Position numbers and translations under genes: made by a program. Positions 1-10,396 of a DNA stretch of 64,000 bases are shown here, in pieces. Numbering within the stretch: position 1 is the stretch's first letter; each line of letters begins with the position of its first letter. The notes under the pieces are model-generated. The model had not been told where the DNA came from, searched no databases, and saw only the letters and a list, made by a program, of their open reading frames with translations. The DNA is from Cryptomeria japonica. Lineage: Eukaryota; Streptophyta; Pinopsida; Cupressales; Cupressaceae. The stretch is taken from contig NC_081412.1 in the NCBI RefSeq assembly GCF_030272615.1, positions 104,708,796-104,772,795 of the forward strand, given 5' to 3'.

Positions 1-1955
1 AAGGACATCTTTGTGCAAGATATTTCTTATTCTTTTTTCAACAACCTCACTATTTGGGATGAACCATTAGAAGAAGGTGTTGACTTTTCTCTACCCTATG
101 AGAGTAACCCCCTTGATAGTATTTCACCTCTCATTAATCTCAATCATTCTCCCTCTGAAGGTAAGGCATCTCCTTCTCCACAACTAGGTTATACTCATAA
201 GGATACCTTAGTTCAAGAAGAGATTGTTAACATCTCTTTTAAAGGTCTCCCTCTCAAAGGTGAAACTTTAGAGAGTAATATTGATCCTTATCCTAGAGAG
301 TCTATTCCCCATGTATATCTTTTGATGATAGAGGATGATATGAACTTTCCTACTAATATGCTTCCTTCTAAAACATCAATGCCTACTCCTAGTCTACCTC
401 CTAAAATTGATCTTATCCATGATAACATTTTAGTGCAAGAAGAGACTATCAACAATTCTTCCACCAATATTGTCCATTCTTCTTCTTCTAAAATTCATAA
501 GGACACCTTTGATATTCATAAACCATCTTCAATCAATTTTATACATGTGAATGAAACACCTAATAAACCCCTCTCCACAGTTCAAGGTGCTTATCCTTCT
601 CAAATTTGTCAACATAAGCCTATCCTAGTGGTTCAAGGTGGTTATGCTAATGATTCTTTTTGCACTCTTAATAAACCTATTATTATTGTGGAAGGAGGTT
701 ATCCTACTAAGAGCCCTTATGAATATGATAATAAAATCACTAGAGAGAGTTATCATACAGTTGCTCATACTTACAACAGAAGAAATAATAGGCAACCTAG
801 TCCTCCTCTAGTTATCCCAGCTTCACTTCCTCCCTCTCAACCTACTCATCCACAAGCACCTCATATATCATAGACTCTTGGTAAGGAGTATGATCTCATT
901 GAACAATTTAAAGATAATCTTGCCAAGATTTCTATTTGGGGTTTGGTTCAAACTTCACATGCGTATCATGGGATGTTACAAGATGTTTTAAAAAAATTAG
1001 ATGTCCCACCTACAGTGACACCTAATAACATGGCTTCTTTGTTTGATCCTACAAACAAACCCAAAGCTCAAATTGTATTCACGCAATATGAGTTACCTCC
1101 TCCTGAAATCCAACATCAATATGATCCTCTTATGATTGTGGTTATTATTAACGATGGTGCTATAAGACGAACCCTTGTGGACAATGGATCTGGCCTTAAT
1201 GTTTGTAGTGTGACTTATTGGATAAGATTAATGTGGATCATTCTCTCATCAAACTAACTTCTATTTCTATTCGAGACTTTGATAATGTTGCTAAACAATG
1301 TTTAGGTGTCATAACCTTGCTTGCAAAGGTAGGTCATGTTATTTTACCTACACCTATTCATGTCATGCCTGGTGATTTGATATATAACATTCTATTAGGG
1401 AGACCTTGGATTCATAGGATGCCAGTTGTCCCCTCAACTTTGTATAGGCAAGTCAAGTTCATTTACCACAATAAGACATACACCTTATTAGCAGATAATC
1501 TTCAAGAACTATTAAAATCTAGATCTTCCTGTTCAACTACTTCCCATTATTCTCTTGATCTTCCTACTTCTTCAAATACATCTATTTCCTTTAATGATCT
1601 TGTTCCTTCTAGTACTCTTGATTCTTATACTCAATCGGAATCTCCTCCCAAAGATATATTTTCTCCCAGGGGAGTACTCTCAGATGATGATTGGGGATCT
1701 CTAGACTTTAATCCTACTTTTATAGGAGATTATAGAGTATCTTGGAAAGAATCTAAGATCGAAAAGGAGAAATCTAATGAGGAACCTAAAGAGAAACCCA
1801 CTTTGTCTAAACAACTAAGTAATCACTTTGCGGCTGCTTATATTTCAAATAATTCTTCAAATCCTTCCTCTAATTCATATAGAACTGAGACCTATGAGGT
1901 GCACTCATCTCTTTCTGATTTGGCATCCTTTATGGTCTTGGTTTTCACATTTTAG
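1..1955 (+). pseudogene. Ty3/gypsy gag-protease remnant
   Basis: Degenerate polyprotein of a plant Ty3/gypsy-type retrotransposon. One frame runs from the window edge to about 1257, crossed by a single TAG at 871-873. A frameshift near 1220 moves it into the frame that ends at 1955. The first 280 residues are Ser/Pro-rich and carry repeated VQGGY/VEGGY-like units. The part after the TAG contains ISIWGLVQTS and a Leu/Pro-rich lead-in. The retropepsin-like protease follows, with LVDNGSGLNVCS as the active-site loop (D-N-G-S, as is common in this plant lineage) and NILLGRPWIH in the second frame, the conserved LLGRPW motif. The frameshift lies between the active-site loop and the flap-side half, so no intact enzyme could be made. 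The 5' end lies outside the window. Family assignment rests on motif order and is fairly safe; the exact lineage is not. Confidence 0.8.
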
Positions 1956-2455
1956 CTAAGAGTGGCTATGATGGCAATGGTTGTGGCACAAATTAAAAAG
2001 GAATTAAAGTTCCTTTAGAACATAACACACATGAAGCTTCATTTGGACTTGGATATAATCCTTCTAAGCCCACCAAAGCATCTAAAAGACCATCTCTCAA
2101 TGTGAATGCTATATTTAGTAGTGATTATGACTTCACCTCAATTAAATCATCTTTTACTTCATTCAACACTCATCCCCATCATAAGGAAATCTTGGTGATG
2201 AACAAATCTCTTTATGAATCTCCTCAAGATATTTCTAATCCCACTTATGAGACTTTATCTTGTACTCATCCTAAAATTCCTTCTTCTAGGAATAAGGCTC
2301 TAATAAATTACAGTTATCCCTCTCCTAAAATTTCTTGTGTACAAGAAAAGTATGACTTAGTGACGTATTCTTCTCCTATAAACTTTTCTCTTTCTAAAGA
2401 ATTTTTAACATTCATCATCTTATACATGTTTTTAATCTCACTTTTACAGTAGATA
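1956..2455 (+). pseudogene. gypsy G-patch-like tail after protease
   Basis: Continuation of the gypsy polyprotein beyond the protease. A frame just after 1955 reads AKSGYDGNGCGTN, a TAA stop, KGIKVPLE, and then SFGLGYNPSKPTK. The spacing of these Gly-rich blocks matches the G-patch-like segment found between protease and reverse transcriptase in some plant gypsy elements. A Ser-rich linker follows in the reading frame at 2102-2452 and then stops. I see no reverse transcriptase, RNase H or integrase downstream before the LTR-like sequence at 3512, so most of pol has been deleted. The domain call is inference from motif order. Confidence 0.55.
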
Positions 2456-3511
2456 ATTTAACATGTCATATTCAAATACCTCATTCAATCTATCACATCT
2501 TTAAATAGAATTAATGGCTATTATGTTTATCATCATTATGTGACATTGGTAGCTCACTAACCGGAGGTTCATTGTCATTCATGATGGTACAATTTCATGT
2601 ACAATCATACTTTTGGAAGAAATATAATAGCCTATTTCTATCTCATCTCTTCTCCCTATATATGGGGGGCAAGAGTTATTTCAAACATCCCTCCTTTTCA
2701 AGAATAAAATTTCCCCTTTGTGAAGTAGTGTCTTCTATAAGGATTTCTTATTGATTTTAGAGGTGTATTCATATTTTAATTCCTTCTCATATTGGAAAAA
2801 GCATCCCTAATGGGGATCTTAAGTACATATCCTTAATTGGGACCTCCTCCTTGGTGTTGGAAGTCTTTGATCATTCATCAATTTTTTCTTCATTGAGTAG
2901 TATCTTTTATAATAAACCCTTATGTTTTGTGAACGTGCATGTCCCTGATGAGGATCTCTTGCCTTCTTTAGAAGAGTGTTGCTATAAATAATCTCTTTGA
3001 TGTCATTTCAATCCTCCATTCTTTTCTAATTTCCTTTATGGAGTTGCATTTTTTATTAGATCTCTTGCATTTAAATATTTCATCTTGTGTTAGAGATCTC
3101 TCAAATCCTCACACTCTTTGTTGTGTTGAAATTGAGGTTTAGTCCTCTTTCTTACCAAATGATTCTCAATTATTTTTTGATTTGTATAATTTTTCATCAA
3201 TCTTCTTTCACAATTCAATGTGGTAAACATGATACCCTATTTCAACTCACTAAATTAGCAAGTCAAAACAGGGGGGCATATATAGCTACCCTTGAATTTT
3301 CATCACCTTCCTTATAGAGAATTTAGGCGATTTTGTGATTTTATCTAACATGTGGTTTTGTAGGGTGTGGTTCTTAACTGTGTACTGTAGATACCGTTGG
3401 GGGCTTCGTCTGACAACTTGTGGATATATCCTTTTTCATGAATGTTTACTTCTCTTTACATTAGCTTACACATGCACGTAGTGTCATATGACCACTAAAG
3501 TGGGGTCTAAA
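2456..3511. other. non-coding gypsy-derived spacer
   Basis: AT-rich sequence with no reading frame that resembles a protein I know. It contains a stretch shared with 31940-32160 and a purine tract near 3269-3276 (ACAGGGGGG context). A second purine-rich run (AAAGTGGGGTCTAAA) directly precedes the probable LTR start at 3512 and is a plausible polypurine tract. Probably the remains of the 3' internal region of the gypsy element. Confidence 0.45.
2515..2740 (+). repeat. dispersed repeat, copy 1 of 2
   Basis: Blocks such as GACATTGGTAGCT, TCATTGTCATTCATG and ATATAATAGCCTATTTCT occur here and in the same order at 31940-32160. The shared stretch is about 200 bp with scattered differences. This copy lies in the gypsy remnant; the other lies within the CACTA element. 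Confidence 0.7.
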
Positions 3512-5300
3512 TGTAGCATCGTAAATTGTACACCCTTGCTAAGGTGGTACAATTATATACTTAGTTTAGCACCCGCCTTAGTGTGTTTGCATCTTGCATT
3601 GTAATTTCCCTTTAAGAATTTAATTAATTAGTTTAATTAAATCTAAATTCATATTTCATCACTCCCCACATCATAAATTTGGGCCCTTTGCCCTAAGTGT
3701 GCCCCTTTTTATTTTATTCCTCCAATAAATCATTAAATCATAAACCCTAATTATGTCTTATTTCGACCTTTAAGGCCCGATTTCACATATCAAAACATCC
3801 TGAAATCAATTGTAACTTTGGGATTCACTCTAATATCATCATATCTAACAGCCTTGAAAATTTGGTGAAAAGTTGGTCGGACCATGTGCAAGTGAAACAT
3901 GGCCCTCGACATTTTTCCCAATATTTTGGGAGCATAATCCTATGGTATTATAATTATTAACCCTAATAAATTGGTGGGAAATTCAAATCCTAGGTCGGCC
4001 TAAAGATGAAATTAAGATCTAGGGTTTCTTAACCCTAATAATCTAGGAAAAAATTTTTTTGGAGCGAGCACAAGGAACCTTCTATGTAGTGAAAGAGCAG
4101 GTCTTTTGGAATCTTAAACAACATTCAAAAACATCTATCAAGCATTCATCAAGCAATATTTCATCAATTTGAGGTTTTTGAAGTTGTAGGAAAGCAACAA
4201 GAGATCACTGACTGAAGATTGGCTTGTACCTCTCCCTTGGGGTTGGGTATGATTTCATGTTATTTCCATGTCCTTGTATGAGCTTCATTACATCAATTTC
4301 CATATTTAAATTCATGCTTTAGATCACTTAGCATTGTTGATTTAGATAATTTACTTTGTCAATTAAAAGCATTTAGATTTGCTCTAGATTGTTTGCATTC
4401 ATCATTTTAGGGTCTTACACACACACAAGATTCCTACACATACTATTTTACTATACAAATCGGCTATTTGTAGAGGTGGAAATCACTAAAATAGGGGTCT
4501 GACTAAGGAAAAACCCTATATAGCCACCCAAAACCCTATATTAAGTTACAGATGTAGGTACATGATCCGATCGTCACTACAAATTTTGGGTTTGATAGAG
4601 CACACGGACAGAGCCCCAAAGATCAAATTTGAGTAGAAATCACTGGTATAGGGGTTTGGCACCCTAGGCGCGCTGGTCCTGTGCCCTAGTTCTCCTAGTT
4701 TCAGGTGAAATTTGGCAGGGTGGAAGCTCAGAACCTTCAGTTTGTAGTCTCTCTATTATAGCTTCTTGTTTGCAAAAATAGGACCAAAGTGTGGCACTCC
4801 TATCCAAGTCTATTTGGATCAGTTTTCAGCATCAGGTACACATACAAATTCCTCACCATTCTTTTCTTTTAGTATCTCAATTTCATATCTACAAGTGTAT
4901 GCAATTTTGGTTCATATATGCTTCATTTTCATCTCCTAGTATAGTTGATCAATCATTCACATGTTATCTTCATAAACAACAAGAGGAATAGAAACCCCAA
5001 GAGATAATCCTTGACTCTCTCTTTCTCACAAGAAGTGGCCAAAGTGAGCTATCTCCCTAGGCTCTTTCGTATTCCCAATTTGCTGGCTCAAGTGGGATTA
5101 GGTCCTAGGCACTCGGTCTCACTTTTTCCCCTCCATTGAATAATATTTATTCTAATCATCTTCCCTATCATTAATTCCTATCTCTTGAACCAAATATTCT
5201 TCTAGAAATTTTGGGGATGAAAGATGTTATCATACTTAGTTCTCCCTAAGGTCTTGCATCTCCCTAAGATTTAGGGGACATCACTTGTGCATGTAATGCT
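3512..5300 (+). repeat. probable Ty3/gypsy 3' LTR
   Basis: Starts TGTAGCATCGTAAATTG immediately after a purine-rich tract, as an LTR follows a polypurine tract. The unit is non-coding, with AT-rich and pyrimidine-rich blocks typical of plant LTRs. No second copy lies in the window, so the 3' end cannot be fixed by comparison. I place it just before the minus-strand gag remains that begin near 5340. Short reading frames inside it resemble nothing. Confidence 0.45.
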
Positions 5301-5339
5301 TACTGCTTGCTCATAGATGCATCCTTGCTTTTCTCATTG

Positions 5340-6157
5340 CCCAAGTTGAGTTTCCTTCTCCAAATATCAATAGACTTTTTGTTTTTTCTTGAAGGGGATT
5401 TCTACTTTCTTGTTGCTTATAGATGATTCCACAATCTTACTCCTACAATATTTTGTTGTGTGACCAATAATGTGGTAGTATTAGGACATTATGTTATTAC
5501 TAAACTGAGGAGTAGAGTTATTTCTATTTGACTGATTTTTTTTTCTTATCCAATCCATCCTTTTGTGACTAGCTGATGGGACAAAAGAATTTATTGACCA
5601 TCCAAGGATACTTCTATTTTTGTTCCATGTATATCCTTGTCTTACTTCAATTCTACCCACTCTCTCATGATGCCCATAGTATTTATGTCTTGTATTTTCA
5701 CTGGAAGAGAAAGTAGAGGGGCTACAACTTGAATGAAATGAATTTATTTTACATTCATACTTCCTATGACCAACTTTATTACAATTATAACATATAACAT
5801 TCCTATCACTTAGGACAAAAGAAAACATTATTGCTGCCATATCTTGGAGCAGTTCTATGCATAAATCTACAATTTGAACTTTTATGTCCATATGCATTGC
5901 ATCCATGACAAACTAAATTTCTATTCCAAAAAAAGTAACTTGACCTTTCCTAGACATCAAACTACATTCATTTTCTCTCTTCCCTTAACCTTTACATGAA
6001 AAACAATAAGCAGAGAAGGAGGGCTTGTAACTTACAAATTTATTTTGCCAATTGGGTGGAGACCTTGTGGACATGTTTGCACTATATTTTCTTTCTTTAT
6101 TGTTGATCCTGAGATGTTCATTTGTAGCAATCATATGTTCTAAATTTTTCTTGTTCA
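5340..6157 (-). pseudogene. copia gag fragment with CCHC zinc knuckles
   Basis: Reading leftwards from 6157, frames encode a basic gag segment (SPPNWQNKFVSYKP) and then a row of CX2CX4HX4C nucleocapsid knuckles: a damaged one (CFSCKG, stop, GKRENEC), then VCHGCNAYGHKSSNC, ICYNCNKVGHRKYEC and, after a stop in place of the first Cys, YYHIIGHTTKYC. Several frameshifts and stops separate them. The knuckle pattern resembles ORF1 of elements C and E further right, so this is probably an old relative on the opposite strand. It ends abruptly at 6157, where element H begins, so H probably inserted into it. The rest of this gag is not visible beyond H. Confidence 0.75.
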
Positions 6158-6760
6158 TGTTGGCAATAGTGATTGTGTGTTATCCTTGATGTCAACATTG
6201 TGCTCAGATTAGATATGGTTATTTCTTGATTGGACTTGGTTTTGGCCTTTTTTTATTCAGTATGATCAGATCATTGGTTTTGGTTTGGGATGGTTATTCA
6301 GGATGATTATTATTTTTTCATATTTAGGTTGTTCATGATTTGGTTCTCTAGAAGCTATCACTTATGTTCTAGATTACTGGTTGACATTCTTGGTACCGAT
6401 TGGTGATATTCGATGAAATGGTTAAGTGATTTTGGTCTGGCTTATTGAAATGCTTCCCAAATGTGATGAAGCTATTCTTGATCATGTCCAAATTGTTTGG
6501 TGGCTTCACATTGGCTGGTGTGATGATATGGTGATCCTATTTAGATCTGGTTGGTTATTCTTGTTATTACACTAACAGTTTGTATCGGTTGGTGAAATGT
6601 GTTGATATTGGTCTTAGCAAAATTTCGGACAGATATAATTGATTGGGAATTTGTATTAGGTCAATGCTATATAGTGCAAATCATAATATTGGTCTGGTGA
6701 TATTGTGTGATGTATTTTATGTAATTTTGGTTTACTCTTTAGGGTTGCTCTAGATTGGGT
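6158..6760 (+). repeat. 5' LTR of element H
   Basis: The first 150 or so bases align with 10243-10396, including a shared GACTTGGTTTTGGCC block and TATGATCAGATCATT. The 3' boundary is approximate because no primer binding site is left; the sequence passes into protease coding sequence near 6771. A TTTAGGGTTG block near 6738 resembles LTR 3' regions. Confidence 0.65.
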
Positions 6761-6770
6761 CTTTAAACCT

Positions 6771-7586
6771 GTGAGTGGATTTGGTAATGGAAGCTCTGAC
6801 AAAGATTGGGTCTTTATTTCTATCAAGGATGATTTTTCGGAACCTATCATTGATGCAAATCATATTGAGGAGAAGGCTCTATCTTCTAAAATTGAAGAGA
6901 AGGATGAATGGGTTATAGACAGGGGTTTATCACATCACATGACTAGTGACAAGAGGAAATTCTCGACTTTGGAAGAATTTGATGGTGGACTAGTCAGATT
7001 TGGAGACAACAAGGCATGTAGGATTAAAGGCAAAGGAACAATATCATTGGATGGTAAGACTAATACTGGAAATGTTTATTATGTTGAATTTTTGAAGAAT
7101 AATATTTTGAGTGTAGGTCAGATGGTCGATAGAGGATTTCATTTACAATTCAAAGATGGAAAATACAAGATTATCAATAGATCTAGATTAGAAATTGCAT
7201 CCAAAACTCAAACCAAAGGAAATATCTTTCATTTCAACTCCAGTGAGAAGGCTTGCTTAATTTCTCAGATTGATGAAAGTTGGCTATGGTATGAGAAGAT
7301 GTGTCATGTGAATTTTGATTGCATAGTGAAGATTAGTTCAACACAGGTTGTTAGAGATTTTCCCAAGATTATAAAGCCTCATAATTCGGTATGTAGAGAG
7401 TGTCAAATGGGTAAGAAAGTTAGAACTTCTTTCAGAAGCATACATGATAGGTCTAATGAAATTCTTGATCCTATTCATATTGATCTATGTGGACTGACAA
7501 GGACTAAAATTTTTCAAGGTGATATATACTTTATGTTTCTTATTGATGATTATTCTAGAAAGATGTGGTTTGCATTTTTGAAATAA
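6771..7586 (+). pseudogene. copia protease and GAG-pre-integrase (element H)
   Basis: Open frame of 271 codons. The N-terminal third holds the copia protease: EWVIDRGLSHHMT, where the family has D-S-G at the active site, so the catalytic triplet reads D-R-G. The middle and C-terminal parts hold the GAG-pre-integrase zinc region, with LWYEKMCHVNFDCIVKI, then CRECQMGKKVRTSF, then IHIDLCGL and the DDYSR integrase start. The frame ends in a TAA at about 7584 inside the integrase core. Because gag is lost, the first ATG is not a native start. Domain identity is secure and the gene is non-functional. Confidence 0.88.
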
Positions 7587-8360
7587 AAATCAGAAGCTCT
7601 TGAGAAATTCAACATTTTCAAATCTATGGTTGAGATGGAAATAGGATTGAAGATAAAATATTTAAGATCAGATCAAGGTAGTGAATTTACATCCAATGAG
7701 TTCAACAACTTTTGTGAGAAGCATGGAATCAAAAGATAATTTTTTGCACCTAGAACTCCACAACAAAATGGAAAAGTGGCAAAGAAGAACAAAACTATCT
7801 TAGATGTTGCAAGGTCAATGATGATGGAAGCCAAATTGCCTAATATCTATTGGAGAGAAGTTGTCAATACTGTGGTATACACTTTCAATAGAGTACACAT
7901 AAAAAGTGATATAGGTAAGACTCCTTATGAATTATGGTTCGGTCATACTCCTACTGTCAGATATTTTAGAATTTTTGGAAGTAAATGCTATATTAGAAGA
8001 GATGATGGATCAGGGAAATTTGATCCTAGATGTGAAGAAGGAATATTTTTTGGGTTATTCTACTAAGAGTAAAGCATATAGATGTTATAACAAAATATTC
8101 AATAGGATAATGGAAAGCATAAATGTCAAAGTGGATGAGAAAGGTAATAATCAGATCAAATCATATGACTATGGACTGGAAGATAGAATTGTCAGATCAG
8201 AACTGGTAGTGCAAGAATCAGTTCAGAGCATTGATCTAGTTGCTCTGGTAACATCAAAATATTCCATAGTGACTATTGATGAGCAGAAAGAGTCAGAAAG
8301 TGAAGATAATCCTAAGACACCCATGTATGTAAAGATGAATCATTTTGAAGATTAGATCAT
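7587..8360 (+). pseudogene. copia integrase core and C-terminal region (element H)
   Basis: After the stop near 7584 the integrase continues as KYLRSDQGSEFTSNEF. A further stop follows shortly before the ...PQQNGKVAKKNKTILDVARSMM block, and the frame at 7776-8066 gives TVVYTFNRVH and FRIFGSKCYIRRDDGSGKFDP, the standard end of the copia integrase. A frameshift then moves it to the frame ending at 8355, which carries an acidic linker. At least three disabling changes are visible. The order and motifs match the integrase of element A at 27617-28954. Confidence 0.85.
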
Positions 8361-9260
8361 TGGAGATAAGAGGAAAGGTGTGATGGCAAGAAGAAGGTTA
8401 GTTGTTGAAGAGGTATGTTTAATTTCACAAATTGAACCAGAATCATTTATTGAAGCAAGTAAAGATGAAAATTGGATGAGAGTTATGGAAGAAGAATTGA
8501 ATTAGATAGAAAAGAATAAAACATGGGAATTGGCTCCTAGGCCTAAAGATAAAAATGTTATTGGAACTAAATGGGTTTTTCAGGAATTAATTTAATGAGG
8601 AAGGTCAGGTTGTAAGAAACAAGGCTAGATTGGTTTGCAAAGTATATTCATAGGAAGGAGTTGATTATGATGAAACTTATGCTTTGTTTGCTAGGATTGA
8701 AGCGGCAAGACTATTTCTTACCTATGTTGAACACAAGAACTATAAGGTATATCAAATGGATGTTAAATGTGAATTTCTAAATAGAGATATTGAAGAAGAA
8801 GTCTACATTTAACATCCTGGTAGATTTTCATTATCAGAGGAAAGGGACATAGTTTGCATATTGAAGAAATATTTATATGGATTGAAACAAGCCCTTAGAG
8901 AATGGTATGCTAGATTAGATAAATATATTTCAAAGATCATTTTTAGAAAAGGTAATGTTGATAGTAACTTATATTATAAAATTGAGCATGATTACATACT
9001 AATCATTGAAGTCTTTGTTGATGATATCATTTTTGGAGGAGAAGAAAATCTATGCATGAAATTTGTTGATGATATGAAGAATGAATTTGAAATGTTTATG
9101 ATTGGAGAGATGAAATTTTTCTTAGGTTTGCAGATTACTCAAACTGATAAAGATATTTTCATTTGTCAAACTAAGTATTTGAAGGAATCGCTTAAGAAAT
9201 TTGGTCTTGAAAACTCAAAACTTGTTGATACTCCTATGATAACTGGTTGAAAATTGTCTA
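8361..9260 (+). pseudogene. copia reverse transcriptase (element H)
   Basis: Degenerate reverse transcriptase spread over several frames. [20 protein letters not shown] marks the N-terminal fingers near 8515-8578. The frame at 8861-9250 gives YLYGLKQALREWYARLDKYI and the catalytic box FVDDIIFGGEE (F/Y-V-D-D), then the MKFFLGLQI thumb motif. Stops lie at several points, including TAG codons near 8355 and 8503. The copia class is clear from the YGLKQ and FVDDI motifs. Confidence 0.87.
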
Positions 9261-9960
9261 ACGAAGATGAATCTCCTAGAGTGAACCCGTCTAGATACAA
9301 ATCAATGATTGGTTTATTGTTGTACTTAACTCAGACCAAATCAGATATAATGAATGTTGTCTTCATTGCTTCTAGATTTTAGTCAGATCTAAGAGGAAGT
9401 CATGATATTGTTGTTAAAAGGATATTCAAATATTGGGCAGGAACAACAAACTATGGGTTATGGTATCCAAAGGATGATGATTTCAGATTATGTGCCTATA
9501 CAGACTCAGATAGGGCAGGAGATTTTGATGACAGGAAGAACACTACAAGTGGTGCATTCTTTCTTGGGAAGAAGTTGGTTTCATGGATTAGAAAGAAACA
9601 ATCATACACTTCATTATCTACTGTTGAAGCTAAATATGTAGATGATGCAACAAATTTTACTCAAATCTTATGGATGAAGCAAATGTTGAAGGATATAAGG
9701 GTAAGTAATAATGAGCCTATTGTTATTAACTATGATAAAATTGTTGCTATTGATATATAAAAGAATCTAGTATTTCATTCCAAATCAAAACACATTTCTA
9801 TAAGGTATGATTTATTGAAGGAAAAGGTTGAAGGAAAGGAAGTCAAATAGCTTTATGTTCCTACCAAGGAAGAAATTGTAGATATTCTAACAAAACCATT
9901 GCCTAAAGATACTTTTGAATATCTCAGAGATCAGTTGGGGGTCACTACCCCTTTGGCATA
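9261..9960 (+). pseudogene. copia RNase H (element H)
   Basis: The connection and RNase H region follows the reverse transcriptase. The first part (YKSMIGLLLYLTQTK-like, then a C-terminal repeat block) is shifted between frames. The frame at 9575-9760 carries SYTSLSTVEAKYVDDATNFTQ, the usual SLSTxEAEY motif with substitutions. Further on are an RNase H core and the terminal DTFEYLRDQLGV, ending in a stop at about 9960. An additional TAA near 9757 and a TAG near 9848 break it. What follows to 10242 is 3' untranslated sequence with a purine tract near 10097 (CAAAGGGGGAGAT). Confidence 0.82.
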
Positions 9961-10242
9961 GACTTAGAGATGCAGGGATGCATCAATCCGGTGAGCTTAC
10001 CAAAAACATCTTCTGATTCGAGTTGATGGGATGATGTTGCTTCTCAGGGGGAGTAGTCAGCTATTTGGTTTGACATCAACCCTCTATCATTGATGTCAAA
10101 GGGGGAGATAGTGTTCATGTGAAAAACAAAAAAATCTTAAGGGGAGAGATATTTTCTTGATTGTTTGGGGACATTGTTAGCATTCCTTGGCACTTGGATG
10201 TTTTTCACACTCAATGTTTCCATCAATGTCAAATCAAGAGAT

Positions 10243-10396
10243 TGTTGGAAATAGTCATTTTGTGTTGTCATTGATATCAACACTATGCTCTAGTTGGATA
10301 TGGTTCTTTCATGGTTGGTTGTTGCTATCTCGGTTGGACCTATTCTGATTAGACTTGGTTTTGGCCTGTTTTTGATCTAGTATGATCAGATCATTA
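10243..10396 (+). repeat. truncated 3' LTR of element H
   Basis: Starts TGTTGGAAATAG and follows the 5' LTR to TATGATCAGATCATT, after which similarity ends at 10396. The next base begins TGTTGGTTGCCCAG, an LTR-like start, so another insertion probably separates this piece from the rest of the LTR. Confidence 0.7.

Larger units (their letters stand above)
6158..10396 (+). mobile_element. Ty1/copia element H, internally deleted
   Basis: LTR retrotransposon in plus orientation. The 5' LTR starts TGTTGGCAATAGTGATTGTG at 6158. A related sequence starting TGTTGGAAATAGTCATTTTG at 10243 is the 3' LTR. Between them are pol domains in Ty1/copia order: protease, GAG-pre-integrase, integrase, reverse transcriptase, RNase H. 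Gag is missing: the 5' LTR runs almost directly into the protease, so an internal deletion has occurred. Many stops and frameshifts make it dead. The 3' LTR loses similarity after about 154 bp, at 10396, where other DNA begins. Element A belongs to the same broad lineage. Confidence 0.85.
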
